From: JAHJQZ01 sp963676075
GTDB taxonomy: Bacteria; Pseudomonadota; Alphaproteobacteria; Rhizobiales; Devosiaceae
Length of the DNA stretch: 64,000 nucleotides
Assembly (NCBI GenBank): GCA_963676075.2
Contig: CAXXNZ010000006.1
Coordinates: forward strand, 1 to 64,000
Direction: 5' to 3'
Positions 23,449 through 32,765 of the stretch are shown one piece after another; the stretch's first letter is position 1; each line of letters opens with the position of its first letter. The notes under the pieces are model-generated. The model saw only the letters and a program-made list of their open reading frames with translations, made no database searches and had not been told where the DNA came from. Position numbers and translations under genes: made by a program.

Positions 23449-24654
23449 ATGAGCATCACGCTCGACATCTCCCATTCGTCCAACGCTTCTGCCGCCACCA
23501 GCCCCGCCCGCCGTGACCTCGTCGGTCTCGAGCCGGCCGAAATCGCCGCATCCCTGGTCAACACCGGATTGAGCGAGAAGGAAGCGCGCATGCGCTCCCG
23601 GCAGCTGTGGAACTGGATCTATGTCAATGGCGTCACCGATTTCGAGGCGATGACCAACATCGCCAAGCCGATGCGGCAGACGCTGGCCGAAGGATATGCC
23701 ATCGACCGCCCGGAGATCGTTTCCGAACAGATCTCCAATGACGGCACGCGCAAATGGCTGTTCCGTTTCCGCGATCCGGATGCCCCGACGGCGCCGCCGG
23801 TCGAAGTCGAGACCGTCTACATCCCGGAAGAGGACCGCGGCACCTTGTGCGTGTCCTCCCAGGTCGGCTGCACGCTGACCTGCAGCTTCTGCCACACCGG
23901 CACCCAGCGCCTGGTGCGCAACCTGACAGCCGGCGAAATCCTCGGTCAGGTCCTCGCCGCCAAGGACCGGCTCGGTGACTTCCCCGGTGGCACCCGCCCG
24001 GATGGTGGTCTCATTCCCAACGGCGAAAGCCGCGCCATCACCAATATCGTCATGATGGGCATGGGCGAGCCACTCTACAATTACGACAATGTCAAAAAGG
24101 CCCTGCTGATCGCCGCCTCGGGCGATGGAATCTCGCTCAGCAAGCGCCGCATCACCCTGTCGACCTCCGGCGTTGTGCCCTATATCGAGCCGACCGGGCG
24201 CGAGATTGGCGTCTCGCTGGCGATCTCGCTGCATGCCGTGCGCGATGATTTGCGCAACGAACTGGTGCCGATCAACAAGAAATGGCCGCTCGCCGAGCTG
24301 CTCGCCGCCTGCCATTCCTATCCCGGCCTCAACAATGCCCGCCGCATCACCTTCGAATATGTCATGCTCAAGGGCATCAATGATTCCGACGCCGACGCCC
24401 GCGAATTGGTGCGTCTGCTTGCCGGCATTCCGGCCAAGATCAACCTCATTCCGTTCAACCCCTGGCCCGGCAGTCCCTATGAGTGCTCGGACTGGGACCG
24501 GATCGAGGGCTTTGCCGAAATCGTCAATCGCGCCGGTTATGCCTCGCCCGTCCGCACGCCGCGCGGACGTGACATCTCGGCAGCTTGCGGCCAGCTGAAA
24601 TCGGAAAGCGAACGGCTGACGAAAAAGCAGCGCGAAGCTCTCGAAGGCGCCTGA
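23449..24654 (+). CDS. rlmN: Dual-specificity 23S rRNA/tRNA adenine-C2 methyltransferase RlmN
   Basis: A 401-residue radical-SAM enzyme methylating C2 of A2503 in 23S rRNA and A37 in some tRNAs. The cluster cysteines are 141, 145 and 148 (GCTLTCSFC), and the second mechanistic Cys is in DISAACGQL near the end. The MMGMGEPLYNYDNV motif is intact. The frame opens at a TTG (23416), but MSITLDISH at 23449 is the better start. It follows two palindromic repeats and is a single-gene unit. Confidence 0.97.
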   Translation: MSITLDISHSSNASAATSPARRDLVGLEPAEIAASLVNTGLSEKEARMRSRQLWNWIYVNGVTDFEAMTNIAKPMRQTLAEGYAIDRPEIVSEQISNDGTRKWLFRFRDPDAPTAPPVEVETVYIPEEDRGTLCVSSQVGCTLTCSFCHTGTQRLVRNLTAGEILGQVLAAKDRLGDFPGGTRPDGGLIPNGESRAITNIVMMGMGEPLYNYDNVKKALLIAASGDGISLSKRRITLSTSGVVPYIEPTGREIGVSLAISLHAVRDDLRNELVPINKKWPLAELLAACHSYPGLNNARRITFEYVMLKGINDSDADARELVRLLAGIPAKINLIPFNPWPGSPYECSDWDRIEGFAEIVNRAGYASPVRTPRGRDISAACGQLKSESERLTKKQREALEGA

Positions 24655-24836
24655 GGCTGGGGCTCCGCTCTGGAGCTCCTGCTCCGGAAAGCTACTTAGT
24701 CGACAGCGGCATAAGGGCAACATTACGGAATTGTGACGGGTCGGCGGTTGAAAATCGCCGCGGATGATCCTTTATAAGTGGAGACATTCCGCGGCCCTCA
24801 CTTCTCCCACTCCGACCCGCGCCTTGCCGTAAAGAC

Positions 24837-26633
24837 ATGAACAAAACCCGGCAGCCGAAAGGCTCGCTTCCGGATGCCATTGCTTTTTTCAAGGCGGGCA
24901 GACTGGAACCTGCAGCAGGTGTCTGCAAAGACATTTTATCGCGTGATCCGCGCAACCGTGATGCACGCCATCTCATGGCGATGATCGCCTTTCGCATGGG
25001 CGCGATCGAGGACGCCGCCAAGCAATTGCGCGCGCTGGTTTCGCAAAACCCGAATCATCCGCCGGCCCTAAATGACCTCGGCATGGTGCTAACCCAGCTC
25101 GGAAGCTACCGGGAAGCTGAGGCAGCGCTTGCCAGCGCCATTACGCTGGCGCCGAACATGGCCGGCTATCAGCTCAATCTCGCCAATCTCTACAAGGAGA
25201 CCAATGTCCTAGGCGAAGCCGAACGCGCGGCGCGCGCGGCGATCCGCATCGACAAGAGTTACGCCGATGCCTTCCGGCTGCTGTCGGAAATTCTCGGACT
25301 GGCCGGTCGGACCGATGAGAGCGTCATCACCGCCAGACGCGCAGTGACGCTGGCGCCGAAGGATCCGCGGTCGCAACTGCGTCTTGCCGAAGCGCTCAAC
25401 GGCGCCGACGACGTCGCCGCAGCGCGAGACGCCTACAAGGCGGCACTGGCGCTGGCATCCGGCCATCCTCAGGTCACGCTCGCCTACGGCCAGTTCCTGT
25501 TCGAGCGCGGCTATCTCGATGAGACCGTCGAGCTGATGCGGGCGCTTCTGTCGGCTTATCCGGATATCGCCGAGGCTCACATGATGCTGTCGCGCGCCGT
25601 CAGGTTCGAGAGCCATGACGACGAGATGGCCAAAATGGAAGAGCTGGTCGCCCGCAAACAGACAAACGACGCCAGCCGCATCAGCCTGCACTTCGGTCTT
25701 GCCAAGGCCTATGAGGACATCAAGGACTTCGACAAGGCTTTCGCTCACGCCCGCCGGGGAAACGCACTGGCGCGGAAGGCAAAAACCTATGCGGCCACGG
25801 ACACCACCGCCGAATTCGACACCTATCGGTCCGCTTTCACGCCAGCCGTGATCTCACGGCACGGTGACGCCGGCCATGACGATGAGACACCGATCTTCGT
25901 GCTCGGCATGCCGCGTTCGGGAACCTCGCTGGTCGAGCAGGTGCTTGCCGCTCACCGGGATGTCCATGGCGCTGGCGAAATCAAGCTGCTTTATGCCGCC
26001 ATCCGCGATGCCCAGCGCGGCCTCGGCGTCGAGGATGCCGTTGGTCTGATGGAGAAAGCCTCGCCCGAAGACTGGAAGGCCCTTGGCGAATCCTATGTCG
26101 GCGCACTCCGGCGCTTTGCACCCGACGCAAGGCGCATCGTCAACAAGATGCCGGACAATTTTCGTTTCATCGGTCATATCCGCATGGCGCTGCCCAAGGC
26201 CAAGGTGGTGTATTGCCGGCGGTCGGCGCCCGACAATTGCCTGTCGATCTTCAATCTCAATTTCGGCCCGGCCGGGCCGGCCTATTCCAACGACCTCGGC
26301 GAGCTTGGCGACTACTACCGCCAGCACGAGGCGCTGATGCGGCACTGGCTGGAAACGATGCCAGGCTTCGTGCACGAGATTGGCTATGAGGATCTGGTGG
26401 CCGACCAGGAAGGCGAAAGCCGGAAGCTTCTGGAGTTCTGCGGGCTCGACTGGGATGACGGCGTGCTCGATTTCTTCAACAGCGACCGGCGCGTCCGGAC
26501 CGCGACCGCCGCGCAGGTGCGCCAGCCGGTCTACAGTTCGTCCGTCGGACGCTATCGCAATTATGGGGAGACCCTGAAGCCGCTGCTCGACGCACTTGGC
26601 TGGGACGAGCAGGAGAGCGCAGGCCAGCGCTAG
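24837..26633 (+). CDS. TPR-repeat sulfotransferase-family protein
   Basis: A 598-residue protein with about seven tetratricopeptide repeats (residues 10-330) fused to a sulfotransferase domain (350-585). The 5'-phosphosulfate-binding loop is PIFVLGMPRSGTSLVEQ near residue 352. KMPDNFRFIGHI and the 3'-phosphate-binding CRRSAPDNCLSIF follow, and YSSSVGRYRNYGETLKPL closes the domain, all typical of the bacterial TPR-sulfotransferase family. No signal peptide, so it acts in the cytoplasm, with the TPRs probably recognising a protein or glycan acceptor. It ends four bases inside rlmJ (convergent). Confidence 0.9.
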   Translation: MNKTRQPKGSLPDAIAFFKAGRLEPAAGVCKDILSRDPRNRDARHLMAMIAFRMGAIEDAAKQLRALVSQNPNHPPALNDLGMVLTQLGSYREAEAALASAITLAPNMAGYQLNLANLYKETNVLGEAERAARAAIRIDKSYADAFRLLSEILGLAGRTDESVITARRAVTLAPKDPRSQLRLAEALNGADDVAAARDAYKAALALASGHPQVTLAYGQFLFERGYLDETVELMRALLSAYPDIAEAHMMLSRAVRFESHDDEMAKMEELVARKQTNDASRISLHFGLAKAYEDIKDFDKAFAHARRGNALARKAKTYAATDTTAEFDTYRSAFTPAVISRHGDAGHDDETPIFVLGMPRSGTSLVEQVLAAHRDVHGAGEIKLLYAAIRDAQRGLGVEDAVGLMEKASPEDWKALGESYVGALRRFAPDARRIVNKMPDNFRFIGHIRMALPKAKVVYCRRSAPDNCLSIFNLNFGPAGPAYSNDLGELGDYYRQHEALMRHWLETMPGFVHEIGYEDLVADQEGESRKLLEFCGLDWDDGVLDFFNSDRRVRTATAAQVRQPVYSSSVGRYRNYGETLKPLLDALGWDEQESAGQR

Positions 26634-27520
26634 GATCTTGGGCGCGCGCCCTTTGCGGGCTTGCTGCCGTTAGCTTCCGTCCGAATCGTGCCGGTTTCGA
26701 ACTCGGCGGTTGCGGAAACCGTCAGAAGCGGCAGCAGGGCGCGATAGATTGTTTCCAGCTCACTGGCCAGCACAAAGGGCGGATTGACGAGGATCATGCC
26801 CGATCCATAGAGCCGCGGCGGCTCGGACGGTGCGCGCAGGCGGAATTCGGTGAAAGCGATGTCGGGAATCGCCGTTTCGAAAAGCGCGTGCTTGAAACCG
26901 GCGACGCCCGGATCGTCCTTGAGCGGGTACCACAGGGCAAAGACCGCCTGCGGAAAGATCCGGTACGATTTGACCAGCGCGGTGAGCATGCGGTCGAACT
27001 CGCCTTTTTCCTCGAACGGCGGGTCGATCAGGACCAGAGCACGGGTCTGCTTGGGCGGCAATTGCGCCGGCAGGGCCTGGTAGCCATCGACATGAAGCAC
27101 CTTGGTCTGCACATCTCCGGCAAACAGTGACGACAGGGCGGCGCCTGCATCGGGATGAAGCTCCATGGTCGTCAGGCGATCTTCGCGCCGCATCAGCTTT
27201 CTGGCGAGAAGCGGAGAGCCGGGATAGGCGCCAAGCGTTTTGTCCGGATTGAGGGCGCGCACGGCATCAAGATATGGCGCAACGAGCGCCGCCGCATCGG
27301 CCGGCAGTTCGGCATCAAGCAGCCTGGCGATACCATCGCGCCATTCCGGGCTTTTTTCGGCGGCGCGGCTGTCGAACTGATAGCGCCCCGACCCTGCGTG
27401 GGTGTCGATGACCCGAAAGGGAGCGGGTTTGCGCTCGAGATAGACAATCAGGCGCGTCAGGATGATGTGCTTGACGACGTCGGCGAAATTGCCGGCGTGA
27501 AAGGCGTGATCGTAATTCAT
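26630..27520 (-). CDS. rlmJ: 23S rRNA m6A2030 methyltransferase RlmJ
   Basis: A 296-residue SAM-dependent methyltransferase acting on A2030 of 23S rRNA. It starts with the family's MNYDHAFHAGNFADVVKH. The SAM pocket VIDTHAGSGRYQF is near residue 37 and catalytic DPPF is in LVLIDPPFEEKGE near residue 165. It is about 15 residues longer than the E. coli protein because of a basic C-terminal tail. Confidence 0.95.
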   Translation of the reverse strand: MNYDHAFHAGNFADVVKHIILTRLIVYLERKPAPFRVIDTHAGSGRYQFDSRAAEKSPEWRDGIARLLDAELPADAAALVAPYLDAVRALNPDKTLGAYPGSPLLARKLMRREDRLTTMELHPDAGAALSSLFAGDVQTKVLHVDGYQALPAQLPPKQTRALVLIDPPFEEKGEFDRMLTALVKSYRIFPQAVFALWYPLKDDPGVAGFKHALFETAIPDIAFTEFRLRAPSEPPRLYGSGMILVNPPFVLASELETIYRALLPLLTVSATAEFETGTIRTEANGSKPAKGARPRS

Positions 27521-27555
27521 TCCACCGCTTCCTCAACCACGCTGGCGCTCATCGA

Positions 27556-28203
27556 TCAGCGCCGGCCTTCCATCAAAAGGATGGTGGCGGCAAAACCGGC
27601 AAACACGGCGGCAAAGCTCCAGTTGAGCAGTTTCTGAGCCCGTTTCGAGCGCGTCAGCACCAGCGCCACCCAATCGGCAACAAAGATGATCGATATGACG
27701 ACCGGCAGGGCGACGACAACGAACTCGCCGCTGAGGAACAGCAGTTTCTGCGGTGCGGCCGGGTCGATCGAAGAGACGAATTGCGGCAGGAAGGTCACGA
27801 AAAACAGGATGATCTTGGGGTTGGTCAGATTGATGCCGATGCCGGTCAGATAGCTTTCGACGATGCGCGGGGTGCGCTTTGTCTTGTTCAAAAGCGTGAT
27901 GCCACCGCCCTGTCGCACCGCCTGAATGGCAAGAAACAGCAGGTAGAGCGCACCGATGATCTTGAGGGCGAAAAATGCCGTCGGCAGCGCGATGAGCAGC
28001 AGCGATACACCAAACGCGGCAAGAAGGGCATGAAACAGGATGCCGGTGATGGCCCCGGACATGGCCGCAACCCCGTGCGGGCGTCCGTAATTGATGGTGC
28101 GCGAGACGAACAGCGCCATGTCCGGCCCCGGCGAGATGGCCAGCACGAAGCTTGCAAGGCCGAAGGCGAGAATGACACTGAGGTCGGGGACGAAGGCAGG
28201 CAT
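27556..28203 (-). CDS. LysE/RhtB family amino acid exporter
   Basis: A 215-residue membrane exporter with six hydrophobic segments. The family signature is SPGPDMALFVSRTINYGRPHG near residues 25-45, with FLAIQAVRQGGG near the middle. The start at 28203 is chosen because an N-terminal extension in the longer frame would encode the palindromic repeat just upstream. An Lrp/AsnC regulator gene lies 123 bases upstream in the same direction, a common arrangement in which the regulator senses the exported amino acid. Substrate unknown. Confidence 0.92.
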   Translation of the reverse strand: MPAFVPDLSVILAFGLASFVLAISPGPDMALFVSRTINYGRPHGVAAMSGAITGILFHALLAAFGVSLLLIALPTAFFALKIIGALYLLFLAIQAVRQGGGITLLNKTKRTPRIVESYLTGIGINLTNPKIILFFVTFLPQFVSSIDPAAPQKLLFLSGEFVVVALPVVISIIFVADWVALVLTRSKRAQKLLNWSFAAVFAGFAATILLMEGRR

Positions 28204-28225
28204 TGGCGTGGTCCGGATCTGTGTT

Positions 28226-28278
28226 TGGTCGCGAGTTCGAACCGGAGAACCGGTTTCCGTTTCGCGGTAAAACGATCC
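28226..28278 (-). repeat. Dispersed palindromic repeat, copy F (divergent)
   Basis: Read on the minus strand it has the core ACGGAAACCGGTTCTCCGGTTCG and the ending CGCGACCA. The 5' arm is degraded. It lies between the Lrp gene and the exporter, in the exporter's 5' leader. Confidence 0.6.
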
Positions 28279-28325
28279 ACCGGATCGATTTCGCATCCGC
28301 TCAACTCGTGAACATGCTCCCTATA

Positions 28326-28793
28326 TCATGGCAGTGGAAGTTCGAAGCTGCGTTTGATGGTTTCCATCGGCACGTCGGTCTTGACCGATTGCACGCTGGG
28401 AATGCGGGTCAGGTGATCAGCCTGGAAACGCCAATAGGCGTGCAGGTCGGTGGTGACGACGCGCAGGATGGCGTCGCACTCCCCTGTCGTCAGGTAGCAC
28501 TCCGTCACTTCCGGGTATTTGCGCACCGTCTCGGCGAATTTGCGGGTCATCTCGCCGTCCTGTGTCTTGAACCAGACCCGAACGAAGACGGTCAACTCGA
28601 GACCCACCTGTTGCGCGTCGATGATGGCGGCATAGCGTGTGATGACGCCCTGTTCCTCCAGAAGGCGCACCCGCCTGAGGCAGGGCGAGGGCGACAGCCC
28701 GACTTCATTGGCCAGTTCGACATTGGACATGCGCCCGTTCTTTTGCAAACTGCGCAGGATGCGCCGGTCGATGGCATCGAGAGTTGCTGGCAT
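28326..28793 (-). CDS. Lrp/AsnC family transcriptional regulator
   Basis: A 155-residue feast/famine regulator. The N-terminal winged helix-turn-helix (LDAIDRRILRSLQKNGRMSN to SPSPCLRRVRLLEEQGVI, residues 5-50) precedes a RAM ligand-binding domain with VRKYPEVTECYLTTGECDAILRVV near residues 88-111. It is divergent from argG with 126 bases between and upstream of a LysE-type exporter, either of which it may control, as often seen for amino-acid-responsive Lrp proteins. Confidence 0.94.
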   Translation of the reverse strand: MPATLDAIDRRILRSLQKNGRMSNVELANEVGLSPSPCLRRVRLLEEQGVITRYAAIIDAQQVGLELTVFVRVWFKTQDGEMTRKFAETVRKYPEVTECYLTTGECDAILRVVTTDLHAYWRFQADHLTRIPSVQSVKTDVPMETIKRSFELPLP

Positions 28794-28919
28794 AAGCTGT
28801 CACTTGGCGTTTTCGAATTAGCAGAATGTGCCACTATTTGCCTAAGTAGTGGCTTTTTCGCAAGATCATTGCGCTGACGCCAGCGTATCGTGTCGGCACC
28901 TCGAACAGGGAAATACAAA

Positions 28920-30146
28920 ATGAGCTCCGATATCAAGAAAGTCGTTCTCGCCTATTCGGGCGGCCTGGATACCTCCATTCTGCTGAAATGGCTGCGCAAT
29001 ACCTATGATTGCGAAGTCGTGACCTTCACCGCCGATCTCGGCCAGGGCGAAGAGCTCGAGCCGGCCCGCAAGAAGGCGGAAATGTTCGGCGTCAAGGAAA
29101 TCTATATCGACGACCTCCGGGAAGAATTCGTCCGCGATTTCGTTTTCCCGATGTTCCGGGCCAATGCGCAATATGAAGGCGTCTATCTGCTCGGCACCTC
29201 GATCGCCCGGCCGCTGATCTCCAAGCGCCTGGTCGAGATTGCCCACGAGACAGGGGCCGACGCCATCGCCCATGGCGCCACCGGCAAGGGCAACGACCAG
29301 ATCCGGTTCGAACTGGCCGCCTATGCGCTCGATCCGGCGATCAAGGTCATCGCGCCCTGGCGCATCTGGGACCTGCAGTCGCGCACCAAGCTCATCCAGT
29401 ATGCCGAGCTCAACCAAATCCCGGTCCCGAAGGACAAGCGCGGCGAAGCACCGTTCTCGATCGACGCCAACCTGCTGCACACCTCCTCGGAGGGCAAAGT
29501 GCTCGAGGACCCGGCCGAGGAGGCGCCCAACTACGTCTATCAGCGCACCGTCGATCCCGTGGATGCACCCGACACGCCCGAGTACATCACCATCGGCTTC
29601 GAGAAGGGCGACGCCGTTTCGATCAACGGCAAGCCCATGTCGCCGGCGACGCTTCTGGCGGCGCTCAACGATTATGGTCGCACCCACGGCATCGGCAGGC
29701 TTGACCTGGTCGAGAACCGCTTTGTCGGCATGAAGTCGCGTGGCGTCTACGAGACCCCGGGCGGTACCATCCTGCTCAGTGCCCACCGCGGCATGGAAAC
29801 GATCACGCTCGACCGCGGCGCGGCGCATCTCAAGGATGAACTGATGCCGAAATACGCCGAGATGATCTACAACGGCTTCTGGTACTCTCCCGAGCGCGAG
29901 ATGCTGCAGGCGCTGATCGACAAGAGTCAGGAAATGGTGACCGGCGAAGTCCGTCTCAGGCTCTACAAAGGCGTGGCTGCGGTAGTTGGTCGCACCTCGC
30001 CCTATTCGCTTTACTCGGAGGATCTCGTGACCTTCGAAGAGGGTTCGGGCACCTATGATCACCATGACGCCGAAGGATTCATCCGTCTCAACGCCTTGCG
30101 GCTCAAGACCTGGGGCGCCAGAAACCGCCGAAATCCTTCACTTTAG
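28920..30146 (+). CDS. argG: Argininosuccinate synthase
   Basis: A 408-residue enzyme joining citrulline and aspartate with ATP in arginine synthesis. The N-type ATP pyrophosphatase P-loop AYSGGLDTS is at residues 11-19, and ATGKGNDQIRFE near residue 120 binds substrates. Length is typical. The start at 28920 is chosen over an upstream in-frame start because SSDIKKVVLAYSGG matches the family; GGGAAA precedes it. It is divergent from the Lrp gene. Confidence 0.98.
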   Translation: MSSDIKKVVLAYSGGLDTSILLKWLRNTYDCEVVTFTADLGQGEELEPARKKAEMFGVKEIYIDDLREEFVRDFVFPMFRANAQYEGVYLLGTSIARPLISKRLVEIAHETGADAIAHGATGKGNDQIRFELAAYALDPAIKVIAPWRIWDLQSRTKLIQYAELNQIPVPKDKRGEAPFSIDANLLHTSSEGKVLEDPAEEAPNYVYQRTVDPVDAPDTPEYITIGFEKGDAVSINGKPMSPATLLAALNDYGRTHGIGRLDLVENRFVGMKSRGVYETPGGTILLSAHRGMETITLDRGAAHLKDELMPKYAEMIYNGFWYSPEREMLQALIDKSQEMVTGEVRLRLYKGVAAVVGRTSPYSLYSEDLVTFEEGSGTYDHHDAEGFIRLNALRLKTWGARNRRNPSL

Positions 30147-30173
30147 GTAGAGGTTTTCCGTCCAATTGAGTCC

Positions 30174-30213
30174 GGCGCGCGAAAACCCTTTAACTTCATG
30201 GAGTTCGCGCGCC
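30174..30213 (+). other. Inverted repeat after argG
   Basis: Perfect 10-bp arms GGCGCGCGAA and TTCGCGCGCC with a 20-base loop, 27 bases after the argG stop. No T-tract follows, so it could be a Rho-type stop, an RNA-stabilising hairpin or a protein site. The rest of the gap up to 30416 shows nothing recognisable. Confidence 0.5.
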
Positions 30214-30416
30214 GTCAGTTAGGGAAATGTTTAGGACGTGCGCAGTCCGGACATTGAGTGAAGAGGATCGTTAATCCCCATACGCGAAACTTCTGACGAG
30301 CCGTATTGCGCGCATCAGGCCCTTGGCGATTGGTGCGTTGGCAGTGCGGTCCGCAATGTTATTCGCCGAATCAGACTTACAGCCCGGCAGCACAGAACCG
30401 GGCATTGGGGACCGAA

Positions 30417-32684
30417 ATGCGTTTGTTGCCTGATGGGCGGACCGCGCCAGCGACAACCGAGGACATGACTGCCAATCAGGACAGTCTCGAAGCCGAAGGC
30501 ATCATGTCATGCTCGCCCCAGCGCGAAGACCGGTCCGCCGGTTGTGACAAGCAGCCGGATGCGCCAAGCGACATGGCTGCCGTCGATGCAGTCATCAATC
30601 TCAGATTGCAGGCTGCCATCGCCCAGATTCCACAGGGCTTTGCAATTTTCGATGCCGGCCACAAGCTGGTCGTGTGCAACGACGCCTTCTGCCGAACCTA
30701 CAGCCTGTCTGCCGACATCTGCCGGCCTGGCGTGTCCTTCTGGGACATTCTCCATCACGGTGGCAAAAAGGGCTTCCAGGCTGCCACAAACAATTTCAGC
30801 TGGGATGAGCTGAGACAGCTGATTTCCAAGAAGGAATCCTGGAGTGCGATCGCGCCGGCGCAGAACGGGCGCATGATGAGCACAATCCACGAGCCACTGC
30901 AGGACGGCGGCTGGATGTCCCTGATCGAGGACGTCACCGAGAAGCAGCAGCGCCATCATGTAGAAATGGAGCGACTTCGCGAGGCAGAGGCGCAAACCAT
31001 CCGTTTCAACGCCGCGATCGCCAACATGAGCCAGGGCTTGTCGATGTTCGATGCCGACCGCAAGCTCATCATCTGCAACGACAGCTTCGCTCGGCTTTAC
31101 GGTCTTCCGGTGGCGTTGACACGCCCGGGCACGGACATCGCCGATATCATCAGGCACCGGGCCTCGATCAAGATGATCGAGACCGATGCGACGCTCGAGT
31201 CGATGATGGCGTTCATCGAACACACAGCCACCGACCGCGCCGCGTTCAAGGGCGTGCGTTCCATGCAGAACGGTCGGGTCGTCATGGTCAATCACCAACC
31301 CCTGCTCGATGGCGGCTGGTTGTCCACCCACGAGGACATCACCAGCCAGCACCACAATGCCGAACTCATTCATTTCATGGCCCGGCACGACAATCTGACC
31401 GGCCTGCCAAATCGCGCAGCGTTCCTGGAGACCCTGGCCGACGCCGAGCGCGGCATTGCCACCGGCGACCGCATGGCGGTGTTCAGCATCGATCTCGACA
31501 GGTTCAAGGACGTCAATGACGCTTTCGGCCATCCGATTGGCGACGCAGTCCTGGAAGCGATAGGCGAGCGTCTGCGTAGCGAATTTGAAGGCTTCGGCGT
31601 TGCCGGACGGCTCGGCGGCGATGATTTTGCCGCTCTTGTCGGTCCACTTGGCTCCGAAGAAGAGGCCCTGCGTCTTGCCGAATCCGTGCTCATCAGCGTG
31701 CGGCGGCCGCTAACGGTCGGAGATACGACCGTGTTTTGCGAAGCATCGATCGGCATCGCCCTGGCGCCACGGCATGGCCGTGAGGCCAACCAGTTGATTT
31801 ATTGCGCCGATCTTGCCCTCAGCCTGGCAAAATCCGGCGAAAGCCAAGGCTGGTGCCTGTTCGAACCCGACATGGACCGCGCCCAGCGTCGTCGGCTGAC
31901 CATCGAGCATGGCTTGCACAAGGCTCTGGAAAACGACAGCCTGACGCTGGCTTATCAGCCGTTGATTACGCTGGAGACCGGGCGGGTTTCGTGCTGCGAA
32001 GCGCTCATGCGTTGGGAATGCCCGGACCTCGGAACGGTTTCGCCCGCCGAGTTCATTCCTGTCGCAGAGGAAACCGGTCTCATTCGCGACATCGGTGTCA
32101 AAGCGCTCGAATCCGCCTGCAGGGAAGCAGCAAACTGGCCCGACCACATAAGTGTGGCCGTCAACGTCTCCCCCGTGCAGTTCCGCGGCGACGATCTGGT
32201 CGGCCACGTGGCCCACGCGTTGAAGGTGTCGGGATTGGACCCGAAGCGGCTCGAACTCGAGATAACCGAATCGCTGTTTCTGGCCGACGACGCCCATAAC
32301 CTCGAGATGCTGCACCGGTTGCGCGAGCTCGGCGTCCGTTTCGCGCTCGATGATTTCGGCACCGGCTATTCCTCGCTGGCTTACATGCTGCGCTTCCCGT
32401 TCCACAAGGTGAAGATCGATCGCTCGATCATCTCAACCGTTTCCGAGAAGCCGGAAACCGCGACGATGATCTCGGCGATCGTCGATCTGTGCCGAGGTCT
32501 CAATATGCTGACAGTGGCCGAAGGCATCGAGACGGAGGAACAGTTGGCCTTGGTTGCCGCCCGCGGTTGCAATGAGGTGCAAGGCTATATCTTCGCGCCG
32601 GCCCTGCCGGGCACGAGGATCAGGGAATTACTCGGCCGCAAGCATATCGATGCCAAAGACCTGCAGAGCGCCCTGTCTGCCTGA
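30417..32684 (+). CDS. PAS-PAS-GGDEF-EAL cyclic-di-GMP signalling protein
   Basis: A 755-residue cytoplasmic protein with two tandem PAS domains of the PAS-7 type (about residues 63-178 and 195-308; each has a GFAIFDA/GLSMFDA start and an ICND turn), a GGDEF domain and an EAL domain. The cyclase motif is GGDDF (400-404), so the usual catalytic Glu is Asp. The phosphodiesterase side looks complete: EAL at 528-530, then NVSPVQF, ELEITES, ALDDFGTGYSS, KIDRS and AEGIET. The net role is probably c-di-GMP breakdown. The start at 30417 has a GGGGA site; 30306 and 30465 are alternatives. Confidence 0.93.
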   Translation: MRLLPDGRTAPATTEDMTANQDSLEAEGIMSCSPQREDRSAGCDKQPDAPSDMAAVDAVINLRLQAAIAQIPQGFAIFDAGHKLVVCNDAFCRTYSLSADICRPGVSFWDILHHGGKKGFQAATNNFSWDELRQLISKKESWSAIAPAQNGRMMSTIHEPLQDGGWMSLIEDVTEKQQRHHVEMERLREAEAQTIRFNAAIANMSQGLSMFDADRKLIICNDSFARLYGLPVALTRPGTDIADIIRHRASIKMIETDATLESMMAFIEHTATDRAAFKGVRSMQNGRVVMVNHQPLLDGGWLSTHEDITSQHHNAELIHFMARHDNLTGLPNRAAFLETLADAERGIATGDRMAVFSIDLDRFKDVNDAFGHPIGDAVLEAIGERLRSEFEGFGVAGRLGGDDFAALVGPLGSEEEALRLAESVLISVRRPLTVGDTTVFCEASIGIALAPRHGREANQLIYCADLALSLAKSGESQGWCLFEPDMDRAQRRRLTIEHGLHKALENDSLTLAYQPLITLETGRVSCCEALMRWECPDLGTVSPAEFIPVAEETGLIRDIGVKALESACREAANWPDHISVAVNVSPVQFRGDDLVGHVAHALKVSGLDPKRLELEITESLFLADDAHNLEMLHRLRELGVRFALDDFGTGYSSLAYMLRFPFHKVKIDRSIISTVSEKPETATMISAIVDLCRGLNMLTVAEGIETEEQLALVAARGCNEVQGYIFAPALPGTRIRELLGRKHIDAKDLQSALSA

Positions 32685-32765
32685 GGTTTTTCTCCTCACG
32701 AAAGCGGAGACGGCTTCAGAGCCTGCCGACGGTGTCGCGGATCATCTCGCTGTTTCCTGAAAACG

